A stretch of 64,000 nt of DNA from JAVBWI01 sp036677445 (GTDB lineage Bacteria > Bacillota > Clostridia > Christensenellales > CAG-138). The translations under genes were made by a program, and so were the position numbers. Below are positions 33,140 through 41,085 of this stretch, in pieces. The first letter of the stretch is position 1. The number at the start of each line of letters is the position of its first letter. The stretch lies in NCBI GenBank assembly GCA_036677445.1, contig JAVBWI010000003.1:12220-76219 (forward strand), written 5' to 3'. The notes below the pieces were generated by a model. That model was not told the origin of the DNA and ran no database searches. It saw only the letters and a list, made by a program, of their open reading frames with translations.

Positions 33140-33322
33140 ATGAAAAGGCTCATGGAAATCCTCCGGGATGAAAATGGCCAGGGCATGGTTGAATACGGCC
33201 TGATCCTTGGCCTGATCGCCATCGTAGCCATCGGCGCCATCATCGCGCTGGGCAACGGGATGGGTGACCTGTTTACCGGCGCCAAGGACACGCTCGTAGA
33301 AAACAACGTTATCACCGAATAA
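33140..33322 (+). CDS. flp: Flp family type IVb pilin
   Basis: The 60-residue prepilin has a short basic leader (MKRLMEILRDENG), then QGMVEYGLILGLIAIVAIGA with Glu at +5 and Tyr at +6 after the cleaved Gly, the Flp hallmark. The mature pilin is about 47 residues, almost all one hydrophobic helix and a short acidic tail. AAGGAG precedes the ATG. Confidence 0.97.
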   Translation: MKRLMEILRDENGQGMVEYGLILGLIAIVAIGAIIALGNGMGDLFTGAKDTLVENNVITE

Positions 33323-33416
33323 TAAGAATTACAGCTCAGCAAATAGTATGCCAGTGCGCGACCGTCCGTGCATCCGTACGGGCGGTCGTGTTACCCCATT
33401 TTGAGGGAGGCGGGCC

Positions 33417-33809
33417 ATGCAGCAAACAAAGCGCACAAAAGCAAGCCGCGAACGCGGGCAGGCGCTTGTCGAGACGGCGATCACGCTGCCTCTCTTGCTT
33501 TTGCTGCTGATGGGCATTATGGAATTCGGCTGGTTCTTTTACAACCAGATGAGCGTGGAAAACGGCAGCCGCGAAGGCGCGCGCTACGCCATCGTCAACG
33601 CGGGCTCGGGTACGCTGACGCAGGATGTGACGGACGTGGTCAACGGCGTAATTGTCGGACCGGGTACCATAACCGTAACGGTAAACAAGAGGGCGGAAAA
33701 CGTGACCGTCACGGTGCAAAAGGCCGTGCCCGCCCTGACCCCCATGGCCAGGCTGTTTACCGAAGGCGATACCTTTATGCTTACCTCCTCCACCACCATG
33801 AAGATCTAA
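33417..33809 (+). CDS. tadE: TadE family pseudopilin
   Basis: The 130-residue TadE-like protein has RERGQALVETAITLPLLLLL and LMGIMEFGWFFYNQMSVENG, the conserved GqalvE...P...l...F region, followed by REGARYA and a ~75-residue beta-rich extracellular part. TadE is a minor pilin processed by the same peptidase. GGAGG precedes the ATG. The operon is interrupted by a structured repeat 8 bases after the stop. Confidence 0.94.
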   Translation: MQQTKRTKASRERGQALVETAITLPLLLLLLMGIMEFGWFFYNQMSVENGSREGARYAIVNAGSGTLTQDVTDVVNGVIVGPGTITVTVNKRAENVTVTVQKAVPALTPMARLFTEGDTFMLTSSTTMKI

Positions 33810-33816
33810 TGTAGTG

Positions 33817-33969
33817 TCGAAAAAGCGGATACATCCACTTTTTCGAGGTTCACCGCGCAAGTTGCCGCTCGGTTTCCTGCTTACGCAGGAAAGCTGTCGC
33901 GCCAACTTACGCTCCGAGGTGTCATTTTGCACCGTACATGCCGCTGCAAAATGACGGATTGGAAGCCTC
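33817..33969. repeat. structured dispersed repeat, copy 1 (inside the tad locus)
   Basis: The element starts with a hairpin TCGAAAAAGCGGAT/ATCCACTTTTTCGA, then GGTTCACCGCGCAAGTTGCC and a TTTCCTG/CAGGAAA hairpin. Next come GCGCCAACTT, which pairs back to AAGTTG, an 11-bp GTCATTTTGCA/TGCAAAATGAC hairpin, and ATTGGAAGCCTC at the end. A second copy lies inverted at 63039-63190 with the same layout and high identity. No transposase is present. It could be a REP/MITE-like element or a structured RNA. Confidence 0.85.
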
Positions 33970-34014
33970 TGGTTACTTAAATAAGCTGCTTACCGTTTCT
34001 TCCAGAGGTTTTTT
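33966..34014 (+). terminator. terminator-like hairpin between tadE and cpaB
   Basis: CCTCTGG (33966-33972) and CCAGAGG (34002-34008) enclose a ~29-base loop and are followed by TTTTTT. It overlaps the end of the repeat and probably lowers read-through from flp-tadE into cpaB. Confidence 0.6.
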
Positions 34015-34106
34015 AACAGTCTCAGAGCGAATGACCTTATACCTTGATTTTTGTAAATACCAGCGGGCGGGCGAAAGCCTTCGCCCCGCGTTGTCGGGGG
34101 GTTACC

Positions 34107-34829
34107 ATGAAAAAGATCTACATCATAGCGGTGCTCGTTGCGATACTGACCGGCGTCGCGGTGTACTTTTACGCCGCCTCTCTGGAAAGGAAAGCGACGG
34201 TGGTCGTGCCCGAGGGCCCCGTTGTGGTAGCCGTAGCCCCCATAGAAGAAAATACTTTGATTACATCGGATATGGTCGCGCTGCAAAAAACGGCGCTTGC
34301 CTGGATCAACGCGGACGCCGCCGTCTCAATGGCTGACGTTGTCGGCAAGATCAATAAATACCGGATACCCGCCGGGCAGCAGATCGTGCACGCGCAGCTG
34401 AGCACCGTGGCAAGCGGCACACAGGGCGGACAGCTTTCGTATATCATTGCGGAAGGCATGCGCGCCATCACGCTATCCACCGACGAGATCGCGGGCGTAG
34501 GCGGTTATATCAACAAAAACGACTATGTGGATATACTCTCCACCGTTACGCTGACGCAAAAGGATGAAGAGGGAAACGAAATCAGCATACCCGCGTCCGA
34601 AATGGTGCTGGAAAACATCAAGGTGCTGGAGATCGGCTCGCGCGTACAGAACGCCAGCGCCGAGGAGCCCATGTATTCGTACGGATCGGTGACGCTGAGC
34701 GTCTCCCCCGAGGATGCGCTGAAGCTCTATTACGCCATCAGCTATGGGCACGTTTACCTGCTGCTGCGCGCGCCGCAGGACAACGATATCGTATCTCCCC
34801 CGCTGTATACCTGGGTACCCACTGATTAA
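34107..34829 (+). CDS. cpaB: Flp pilus assembly protein CpaB/RcpC
   Basis: The 240-residue protein has an N-terminal membrane helix (IYIIAVLVAILTGVAVYFYA) and a SAF/BMFP-type domain (VAVAPIEENTLITSDMVAL, RIPAGQQIVHAQL). A CpaB C-terminal domain follows, with RAITLSTDEIAGVGGYI and DYVDIL. In Gram-negatives CpaB/RcpC works with the secretin; here it presumably links the inner-membrane platform to the wall. GGGGGG precedes ATG 34107. Confidence 0.9.
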   Translation: MKKIYIIAVLVAILTGVAVYFYAASLERKATVVVPEGPVVVAVAPIEENTLITSDMVALQKTALAWINADAAVSMADVVGKINKYRIPAGQQIVHAQLSTVASGTQGGQLSYIIAEGMRAITLSTDEIAGVGGYINKNDYVDILSTVTLTQKDEEGNEISIPASEMVLENIKVLEIGSRVQNASAEEPMYSYGSVTLSVSPEDALKLYYAISYGHVYLLLRAPQDNDIVSPPLYTWVPTD

Positions 34830-34912
34830 TCCGGAACGACGTCATTCCTCATGTAATCAGTTCTCACCCGGAAATGACGCTTTCCCACACGGACGCAAAG
34901 GATGGTGCAGGC

Positions 34913-36034
34913 ATGGAACAGCTCAAGGTATTCGTCATCAGCAGCGATAAGGATGTACGCTATCGCCTCAAGGGCATATTGGATGCGAGCGACATCGTGA
35001 TCGTGGGCTATGGCGACATTGCCCCCTCCGCCGTGCAAAAGGCGCAGGGCATGCAGCCGGACGTCACGCTGGTATATTACGAATCCGCCACGGCGCTGGA
35101 CATCGCGCAGCGCATTTACCAAAGCGTACCCGGCTGCGCGCTGGTGCTGCTTACGGATACGCTCTCGGTTTCGCTCACGCGCGAGGCGCTCAATGTCGGC
35201 ATTCGCCTGCTCGTCTCCTTCGAGGACGACCCCGCGGCAATACTGGATTCGGTGCGGCGCGCGGGCGCGCTGGAGCAGACACGGGCGGGCTCAACGCAGA
35301 ACGCTTCCTCGCTCAAATCCCGCGTGATCAGCGTATATTCGGGCAAGGGCGGAACCGGCAAAACGACCATCGCCGTCAATATCGCAACATCGCTCGCGAA
35401 GCAGGGTTATAAAACGGCTATCATCGACCTCAACCTCGAGTATTCCTGCGTGGCGCTGTATCTGGACATGCAGGCCAAGGATACCATCGCCGAGCTTGCG
35501 CAGGAACGCGGCAACCTGAACATGGATATACTGCGCGGCTTTACCGTGCAGCACTACAGCGGGCTTACGGTGCTCTCGGGCCCCAATACGCCGGAGAGCG
35601 GCGAGTATGTGGAAAGCCGGCATGTGGAAAGCGTGCTTTCGGTGATGCGTCCGTTCTTTGACTGCATCGTGCTGGATCTGCCCGCCAATTTTTCGGATAC
35701 GACCATCACCGCGATCGAAAACAGCAACAAGGTGCTTATCGTGATGCAGCCGGATCTTGCCAGCATCAAGGCGGCGCATATGGCTACCACCGTGCTTGCT
35801 TCCCTGCAGATGCAGGAAAAAATAGGCTACGTGTACAACAAGGACAGCAAAGCCTTCCTTTCCATAAGGGATGTGCAGCGGGTGCTTGGCGTCTCCCCCG
35901 GCTTTGTGCTCCCGCGCGACGACAAAACGGCGGACCGCTGCCAGTGCATCGGCCGCCCCATCGTGCTGGAAGAGCCGCGTACGGCGCTGGGCAGGCAGCT
36001 TCGCCACACGGCGCTGGAGGTGATCCGGCAATGA
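34913..36034 (+). CDS. tadZ: TadZ/CpaE-like pilus localisation ATPase
   Basis: The 373-residue protein has an atypical receiver-like N-terminal domain (about 1-115; VFVISSDKDVRYRLKGIL). A MinD/ParA-type ATPase follows, with deviant Walker A GKGGTGKTT (144-152), FDCIVLDLPANFSD and IVMQPDLASIKA. TadZ proteins place the Tad machine at a pole or focus. The stop overlaps the tadA start by 4 bases (ATGA). AAGGA precedes ATG 34913. Confidence 0.92.
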   Translation: MEQLKVFVISSDKDVRYRLKGILDASDIVIVGYGDIAPSAVQKAQGMQPDVTLVYYESATALDIAQRIYQSVPGCALVLLTDTLSVSLTREALNVGIRLLVSFEDDPAAILDSVRRAGALEQTRAGSTQNASSLKSRVISVYSGKGGTGKTTIAVNIATSLAKQGYKTAIIDLNLEYSCVALYLDMQAKDTIAELAQERGNLNMDILRGFTVQHYSGLTVLSGPNTPESGEYVESRHVESVLSVMRPFFDCIVLDLPANFSDTTITAIENSNKVLIVMQPDLASIKAAHMATTVLASLQMQEKIGYVYNKDSKAFLSIRDVQRVLGVSPGFVLPRDDKTADRCQCIGRPIVLEEPRTALGRQLRHTALEVIRQ

Positions 36035-37374
36035 GCCTGATGAACCGTTTGAATAAGGCCCCCGAAATGCCGGTGCAGCAGGAGCAAGCCCCCTCCGCGC
36101 CAGCCGCGGCGGCGGTGCCCGAGACCAAGCAGGAACAATACCTGTTCATCATCGACCGCGTGCGCAGCGCTGTGATCGAACGGCTGCGGGGGCAGAACAG
36201 CGAACCGGACGGCGCGCAGGTGCAGGGCATCATCGACGACGTGCTGATGGAGTATTCGGATACCATCACGCGGGTGGAGCGGGCCAAATTATCCACCGTG
36301 CTGTTCAATGAGGTAATGGGCCTGGGGCCGCTCGAGGAGCTGCTCAACGACCCGAGCGTCACCGAGGTGATGGTCAACGGCCCGCGCCACGTGTTCGTGG
36401 AGCAGGCGGGCAAGCTGCGCCTCTCGGAGGTAAAGTTCCGCGACGAAGAAGCCGTGATGCAGATCATTGAAAAGATTGTCGCGGCCATAGGCCGCCATGT
36501 GGATGAAGCAAGCCCCATGGTGGACGCTCGCCTGAAAGACGGCTCGCGCGTGAATGTCATCATCCCCCCGCTCTCGCTTTCGGGTCCGGTCATCACCATC
36601 CGCAAGTTCTCCAAAACGCCGTTTACGGTGCATGACCTGATCGATTTCGGCTCCCTTACGCCGCGCATGGCAAGCTTTCTGGAATCCTGCGTCAAGGGCA
36701 ACCTGAACATCATGGTGGCGGGCGGCACGGGCAGCGGCAAAACCACGCTGCTCAACGTGCTTTCCGGATACATTCCGCCGGACCAGCGTATTGTCACCAT
36801 CGAAGACGCTGCGGAGCTGCAGTTGAACCAGCAGCACGTCATTACGCTGGAAAGCCGCCCGGCGAACCTGGAGGGGCGGGGCGAAATTTCCATACGCGAC
36901 CTTGTAAAAAACGCGCTGCGCATGCGGCCCGACCGCATCATCGTAGGCGAGGTCCGAAGCGGCGAGGCGCTGGACATGCTGCAGGCCATGAATACCGGCC
37001 ACGACGGTTCGCTCACCACCGGCCACGCGAATTCCCCTCGCGATATGATCTCGCGTATCGAGACAATGGTGATGATGGCTGGCGTGGACATGCCGCTCTT
37101 GGCCATCCGTGCCCAGATCGCCTCGGCGATAGACCTCATCGTACAGCAAAGCCGCTTGCGGGACGGCACGCGCCGTGTGACCAGCATCACGGAAATCACC
37201 GGCATGGAGGGCGATATCGTGAGCATGCAGGATATATTCGTGTATGAGACCGACGGCTCTCTCGACGGGCAGGGCCGCTTCAACGGGCGGTTCCGCGCCA
37301 CCGGCGTATACCCCAAATGCGTAGTCAAGATACGGAACAACGGCGTACCCGTGCATGACGAATGGTTCAGCTGA
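36031..37374 (+). CDS. tadA: TadA/CpaF family secretion ATPase
   Basis: The 447-residue ATPase is the motor of the Flp pilus. It has the N-terminal helical domain (GPLEELLNDPSVTEVMVNGP), Walker A GGTGSGKTT (231-239), the Asp box (IVTIEDAAELQL), Walker B (RPDRIIVGEVRSGEALDML) and the His box (GHDGSLTTGHANSP). It has the length and order of CpaF proteins. Translationally coupled to tadZ. Confidence 0.97.
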   Translation: MSLMNRLNKAPEMPVQQEQAPSAPAAAAVPETKQEQYLFIIDRVRSAVIERLRGQNSEPDGAQVQGIIDDVLMEYSDTITRVERAKLSTVLFNEVMGLGPLEELLNDPSVTEVMVNGPRHVFVEQAGKLRLSEVKFRDEEAVMQIIEKIVAAIGRHVDEASPMVDARLKDGSRVNVIIPPLSLSGPVITIRKFSKTPFTVHDLIDFGSLTPRMASFLESCVKGNLNIMVAGGTGSGKTTLLNVLSGYIPPDQRIVTIEDAAELQLNQQHVITLESRPANLEGRGEISIRDLVKNALRMRPDRIIVGEVRSGEALDMLQAMNTGHDGSLTTGHANSPRDMISRIETMVMMAGVDMPLLAIRAQIASAIDLIVQQSRLRDGTRRVTSITEITGMEGDIVSMQDIFVYETDGSLDGQGRFNGRFRATGVYPKCVVKIRNNGVPVHDEWFS

Positions 37375-37458
37375 AGGCCGCGCAGAATCCTGCACAGGAT
37401 AGCGTGCGGGCGAATGAACGGCTTATGGCGCACAGCGCATGGAAACGGAGGTGGATGG

Positions 37459-38385
37459 ATGGAAAAACTGCTGCTGGCGCTTTGCGCCTGCCTGCTGGCG
37501 TTCTGCGCCGCGGTGCTGATGCTCCATGCCGCGCTGCACAACAGACTCAAGTCCGGCGAGCGCCTTGTAAAACTGACCGGCGAGAAACCGCTGCCCCTCT
37601 CGCGGCAACGCCTGCGCGCACAGCGCACGCCTCCCATCAAAATTTCCACCGTGCTGGTGGATCAACTCGCGAGCTCGGGCGTTCCGATGCGGGCTGAAGA
37701 GTTTTTGCTCATTTGGGTGCTGCTTTCCTTCATCCCCTCGGCATTGAGCGCGCTGCTCGAAGCGCATATGCTGGTATCCATTACGCTGACGGGCCTGGGG
37801 CTGGCTATTCCGCCGCTCTATGTGCGGCACAGCCGCCGCAAGCGCCTGATGGCTTTTGAAAAACAGCTCAGCGACGCCATCGTGAGCATGAGCAATTGCC
37901 TCAAAAGCGGGCTTACCTTCCAGCAGGGCATGCAGAACGTTGCCGAACAGATGTCCGAGCCTATCTCCCGCGAGTTCGCCCGCGTACTGCGGGAGATGCA
38001 GCTGGGCAGCACCAGTGAACGGGCGCTTACCAACCTGACCCGCCGCGTGCCCAGCGCGGACGTCAAGCTGATGGTAACGGCGATACTGATTTCCCAGCAG
38101 GTGGGCGGCAATCTTTCCGCCGTTCTTGACAACATCGCGCAGACCGTGCAGGACCGCCTGAAGGTGAAGGAGGATATCCACACCATCACCTCCACCGGCC
38201 GCATGTCGGGTACGGTCATCGGGTTTTTGCCCATCGGCATCGGGATTATGCTGATGCTGATCGACCCGAATTACATGCAAATGTTTTTTGAAACACCCGA
38301 AGGCCGCGCCATGCTGCTCGCCGCCGCGGCGCTGGAATTCCTGGGGTATCTCCTGATACGTAAGATTGTTTCCGTAAAGTATTGA
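37459..38385 (+). CDS. tadB: TadB-like type II secretion F-domain protein
   Basis: The 308-residue platform protein has an N-terminal helix, two central helices (about 95-130) and a T2SF domain (QLSDAIVSMSNCLKSGLTFQ, QQVGGNLSAVLDNIAQTV). It ends with two membrane helices. TadB pairs with TadC in the inner membrane to support pilin polymerisation by TadA. CGGAGGT sits 6 bases before ATG 37459. A short gap of about 84 bases separates it from tadA. Confidence 0.93.
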   Translation: MEKLLLALCACLLAFCAAVLMLHAALHNRLKSGERLVKLTGEKPLPLSRQRLRAQRTPPIKISTVLVDQLASSGVPMRAEEFLLIWVLLSFIPSALSALLEAHMLVSITLTGLGLAIPPLYVRHSRRKRLMAFEKQLSDAIVSMSNCLKSGLTFQQGMQNVAEQMSEPISREFARVLREMQLGSTSERALTNLTRRVPSADVKLMVTAILISQQVGGNLSAVLDNIAQTVQDRLKVKEDIHTITSTGRMSGTVIGFLPIGIGIMLMLIDPNYMQMFFETPEGRAMLLAAAALEFLGYLLIRKIVSVKY

Positions 38386-38422
38386 CCGGCAGTTGCAACT
38401 TTGTGGATTGGGGGTGGATCGT

Positions 38423-39340
38423 ATGCCTTTTCTAGTGATCAGCTCTTCGCTTTTCGCCTTCATACTGATATTGCTGCTGTTCCACCGCCCGCGCAGGCTT
38501 TTAAGCGCCAAGGACCGGCGGCTGAAGCTCATCACGGAGACGGATAAGCTGTTTATCGACGAGCTGAACGCGAATTTCTACGAACGCTTCCTGGCGCCGG
38601 GGCTGCGCAAGTTCAAGAGGGTTCTTGAACGCGCCGTCTCCCACAGGCGCAAAGGCAAAGCGCAAAACGAAAAGCTGGAGCGGCAGCTGCGCATGGCGGG
38701 CATTTATATGAGCACCTCCGCGTTCGGCGCAGTGCGGCTGTCAGTAGCACTGCTTGTGATGCTGGTAGTAATCGCGGTGGTACGAAACATACAGGTACAG
38801 CTTGCGCTGCGGATGTTGGCTATGCTGGCGGCACTGTTTATCGCTTTGCTTGCGCCAATCTATTATCTGAAGGTCAGGATTAAGATGCGACAGCAATCCA
38901 TACGCTACCAGCTGCCGGATATGATGGACATACTCACCGTGAGCATCGACGCGGGCTTGAGCTTCGATATTGCTCTCAAGCGGGCGTTGGATAAATTCAC
39001 AGGCGCCCTTAAGGAGGAAATGACGATTACCGCCATGGAGATACAGATGGGCAAGCCCCGCCGTATTGCGCTCACGGAGCTTGGGGAACGCAACAACATC
39101 GCCGAGCTCAAGACGCTCGCCTCGGCAGTGGTGCAATCCGAGCAGCTGGGTACGCCCATTAAGAACGTGCTCAAAACACAAGCCGCACACCTGCGCGCCG
39201 CGCGCAAGCAGGTTGCGCAGGAAAAGGGCATGAAGGCCTCCGTCAAGATGCTGCTGCCCATGGTCGCCTTCATTTTTCCGGTGATATTTATAATACTGAT
39301 GGGACCTACCATACTCAACCTGATCAAGACATTTGGGTAA
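38423..39340 (+). CDS. tadC: TadC-like type II secretion F-domain protein
   Basis: The 305-residue partner of TadB has an N-terminal helix, a basic stretch, two central helices and the T2SF domain (LPDMMDILTVSIDAGLSFDI, VQSEQLGTPIKNVLKTQAAH). It ends in helices bounded by MLLPMVAFIFPVIFIILMGP. GGGGGT precedes ATG 38423. Confidence 0.93.
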   Translation: MPFLVISSSLFAFILILLLFHRPRRLLSAKDRRLKLITETDKLFIDELNANFYERFLAPGLRKFKRVLERAVSHRRKGKAQNEKLERQLRMAGIYMSTSAFGAVRLSVALLVMLVVIAVVRNIQVQLALRMLAMLAALFIALLAPIYYLKVRIKMRQQSIRYQLPDMMDILTVSIDAGLSFDIALKRALDKFTGALKEEMTITAMEIQMGKPRRIALTELGERNNIAELKTLASAVVQSEQLGTPIKNVLKTQAAHLRAARKQVAQEKGMKASVKMLLPMVAFIFPVIFIILMGPTILNLIKTFG

Positions 39341-39346
39341 ACGATT

Positions 39347-39712
39347 ATGAAATATGCTGATTTGTACGACAACGGAAGGCTTTTGACACGCGTACGCGTG
39401 GCCAGCAACTACTTTTTGCGCCTGAGGGGGCTGATAGGGCAGACCAACATCACGGAAGGGCTGCTGCTTCGCCCATGCGCGCAGGTGCATACCTACTTCA
39501 TGCGCGAGCCTATCGACGTGATTTACCTGGACCGTAACGGGCGGGTACTTTCCGTGGAACCGGCGATGGAGCCCGGGCGCGTGGGCTGGTACATACACGG
39601 CGCTACCTGTGTGCTGGAGCTGCCCGCAAACCGCTGGTCGCAGTTACACTGCAGCAACACCATACGGATCATTGAATGTGAAGGTGGCGGCTATGACAAA
39701 GCAATCGGATGA
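39347..39712 (+). CDS. DUF192 family protein
   Basis: The 121-residue protein is a single DUF192 domain: ASNYFLRLRGLIGQTNITEG, LLRPCAQVHTYFMREPIDVIYLD split across two strands, and GATCVLELPAN. DUF192 proteins are small beta folds of unknown role, frequent near tad genes in Firmicutes. It starts 6 bases after tadC and overlaps the next gene by 20 bases, so it is part of the operon. Confidence 0.9.
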   Translation: MKYADLYDNGRLLTRVRVASNYFLRLRGLIGQTNITEGLLLRPCAQVHTYFMREPIDVIYLDRNGRVLSVEPAMEPGRVGWYIHGATCVLELPANRWSQLHCSNTIRIIECEGGGYDKAIG

Positions 39713-40568
39713 TGTGCGCGCACAGATTGAGCCGAACGGGCAATGGACGCGCGGCAGCATCAGCGGTTACAAACGTTCCGAACTGGAGCGCCTTGTTGAG
39801 GAGCAAAAAAACGCCATCGCCGACATGAAGCGTGTGTTTTACCGCGATACCGAAGAGCTGCGCGACCAGCTGATGGTACAAAACACCGAAAACCGCAGCC
39901 TGAAGGAAAAAATAGCGGAGCTTGAGCACCGGCCGCTCAAACCCCTTGCCGACCCGCCGCCGCCCGATGAAAAAAAGGCGCTGCGCGAGCAGCTGCGGCC
40001 CATTGTGGAAAAGCTGCAATGCAAGCATCAGCAGGAGCTTGCAAGCCTGCGCGCGGAGTCCCGTGCTCTCTTCGCACAGCAGCAGGAAACAGCCAAGGCG
40101 CTCGAAGAGCTGCGCGCAAAAAGCGGCGCCGAAGCCGCAAAACGGCGGGCGGCGGAAGAAGCGCTTGCCCGTGCACTCAACGAGAACGCCCTGTTAAAGG
40201 CGCAGCGGCAGGCCGACGAGGATATGCTCGCGCGCATGCAGGCAAGCGGCGATACGCCGGCCGAGCCGGAGCAGACGGACGACGCCCAGAAAAAACATAT
40301 ACAGGAATATAAGCAGGCGCTTGCCGCCGCTATCAAGCAATCCGCGCGTCAGGAGGAAACCATACAAACGCTGACCCGCCAACTGGAGGCCACGACCACG
40401 CATTACCGGGAGCTGCGCGCACAGCAAATGGAATATCTGTGCAGCATCCGTGAAAGCTTTGATCTGTTTTCGCAGTTCATGGCGCCTGAGGAGCCGATTT
40501 CCATCCGGCCGCAAAACGCCGTGCGCGATAATCTTATTAAGCCGTTGTTCCGGGACAGCGGCAAATAG
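39693..40568 (+). CDS. long coiled-coil protein at the end of the tad operon
   Basis: The 291-residue soluble protein has no signal peptide or membrane helix. From about residue 25 to 250 it is a charged coiled coil (SELERLVEEQKNAIADMKRV, EEALARALNENALLKAQRQA), broken by a Pro stretch (LADPPPPDEKK) near residue 90. DivIVA/GpsB-like roles come to mind but no N-terminal DivIVA motif is seen. Overlap with the DUF192 gene places it in the pilus operon. Product unrecognised. Confidence 0.7.
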   Translation: MTKQSDDVRAQIEPNGQWTRGSISGYKRSELERLVEEQKNAIADMKRVFYRDTEELRDQLMVQNTENRSLKEKIAELEHRPLKPLADPPPPDEKKALREQLRPIVEKLQCKHQQELASLRAESRALFAQQQETAKALEELRAKSGAEAAKRRAAEEALARALNENALLKAQRQADEDMLARMQASGDTPAEPEQTDDAQKKHIQEYKQALAAAIKQSARQEETIQTLTRQLEATTTHYRELRAQQMEYLCSIRESFDLFSQFMAPEEPISIRPQNAVRDNLIKPLFRDSGK

Positions 40569-40602
40569 AAAAAAATTACAGGTATCATGTATATTGCATT
40601 GT

Positions 40603-40624
40603 AAAGACGCTTTGGCGTCTTTTT
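40603..40624 (+). terminator. tad operon terminator
   Basis: AAAGACGC-TTTG-GCGTCTTT followed by TTG. It lies 35 bases after the coiled-coil gene. Confidence 0.75.
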
Positions 40625-40671
40625 GCATGTTGTGCGGCATAGCCGCGCATGCTAGTGGCGAGGTGAACGAC

Positions 40672-40833
40672 ATGCCAGAGATACCGAATGAACTCCTTTC
40701 AGCGCTCTCGCAGGATACGGCGGCCATGCAGCGGTTTTCCGGCCTGACCGACCCGGAAAAGGACGAGGTGCTCGAACAGGCGCGCGGTGCAAAAAGCCCG
40801 CAGGAGATCGACCATATCGTAAGCCGATTATAG
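40672..40833 (+). CDS. 53-residue conserved small protein
   Basis: Starting at ATG 40672 with GAGGTG 8 bases upstream, the product reads MPEIPNELLSALSQDTAAMQ..., then FSGLTDPEKDEVLEQARGAK and a closing EIDHIVSRL. The pattern of F-L-T-x-EK followed by AR and an IV-x-x-L end resembles small Clostridial proteins and the C-terminal helices of YdeI-like proteins. No function known. Confidence 0.6.
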   Translation: MPEIPNELLSALSQDTAAMQRFSGLTDPEKDEVLEQARGAKSPQEIDHIVSRL

Positions 40834-40837
40834 AAAA

Positions 40838-40871
40838 ATCGGCAAAGTATCGGAAGATACTTTGCCGATAT
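40838..40871 (+). terminator. terminator hairpin of the CAAAG palindrome family
   Basis: ATCGGCAAAGTATC-GGAA-GATACTTTGCCGAT, a 14-bp perfect stem, followed by CCTTCGGGGTTTTTGC. Confidence 0.7.
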
Positions 40872-40886
40872 CCTTCGGGGTTTTTG

Positions 40887-41023
40887 CACAGCCGCCTAAA
40901 AATGCTGCGGCATTTTCCGGGCGGCGGCTGTGAACGGTTGCGTTTTCATACGAAAATGCTTGGTAAATATGACGCCCATGTCGTCATATTTAAATTTAAC
41001 CTCCGGAGGGTCTCGACCCTCCG
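40887..41023. other. run of four further hairpins in the intergenic region
   Basis: Successive inverted repeats: CACAGCCGCC/GGCGGCTGTG (40887-40932, enclosing ATGC-TGCG-GCAT), GCGTTTTC/GAAAATGC (40940-40959), AAATATGACG/CGTCATATTT (40965-40991) and CGGAGGGTC/GACCCTCCG (41004-41023). No coding frame fits. With the flanking palindromes this makes six stems in 250 bases between convergent genes. Confidence 0.6.
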
Positions 41024-41058
41024 AACCACCCCAAGAAAGTTTGCTCACAATCTATCAG

Positions 41059-41085
41059 CTGACAAAGTCCGCAGGACTTTGTCAG
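41059..41085. terminator. hairpin overlapping the srtB stop codon
   Basis: CTGACAAAGTCC-GCA-GGACTTTGTCAG, a 12-bp perfect stem of the CAAAG family. It covers the sortase stop at 41082-41084 and probably ends the minus-strand operon. Confidence 0.6.

Noticed and set aside
33336..33932. Minus-strand 198-codon frame starting MQNDTSERKLARQ, and a similar + frame at 63075
   Set aside because: The shared N-terminal residues come from the 152-bp repeat being read in the same frame; downstream parts are unrelated and run antisense to tadE or into other genes. Better explained as a non-coding repeat.
35784..37649. 621-codon open frame on the minus strand under tadZ-tadA-tadB
   Set aside because: Three conserved genes with good starts occupy the + strand; the minus translation is Ser/Arg-rich with no recognisable domain.
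37423..38535. 370-codon minus frame opposite tadB
   Set aside because: Antisense to a conserved T2SF gene; no ribosome-binding site or domain.
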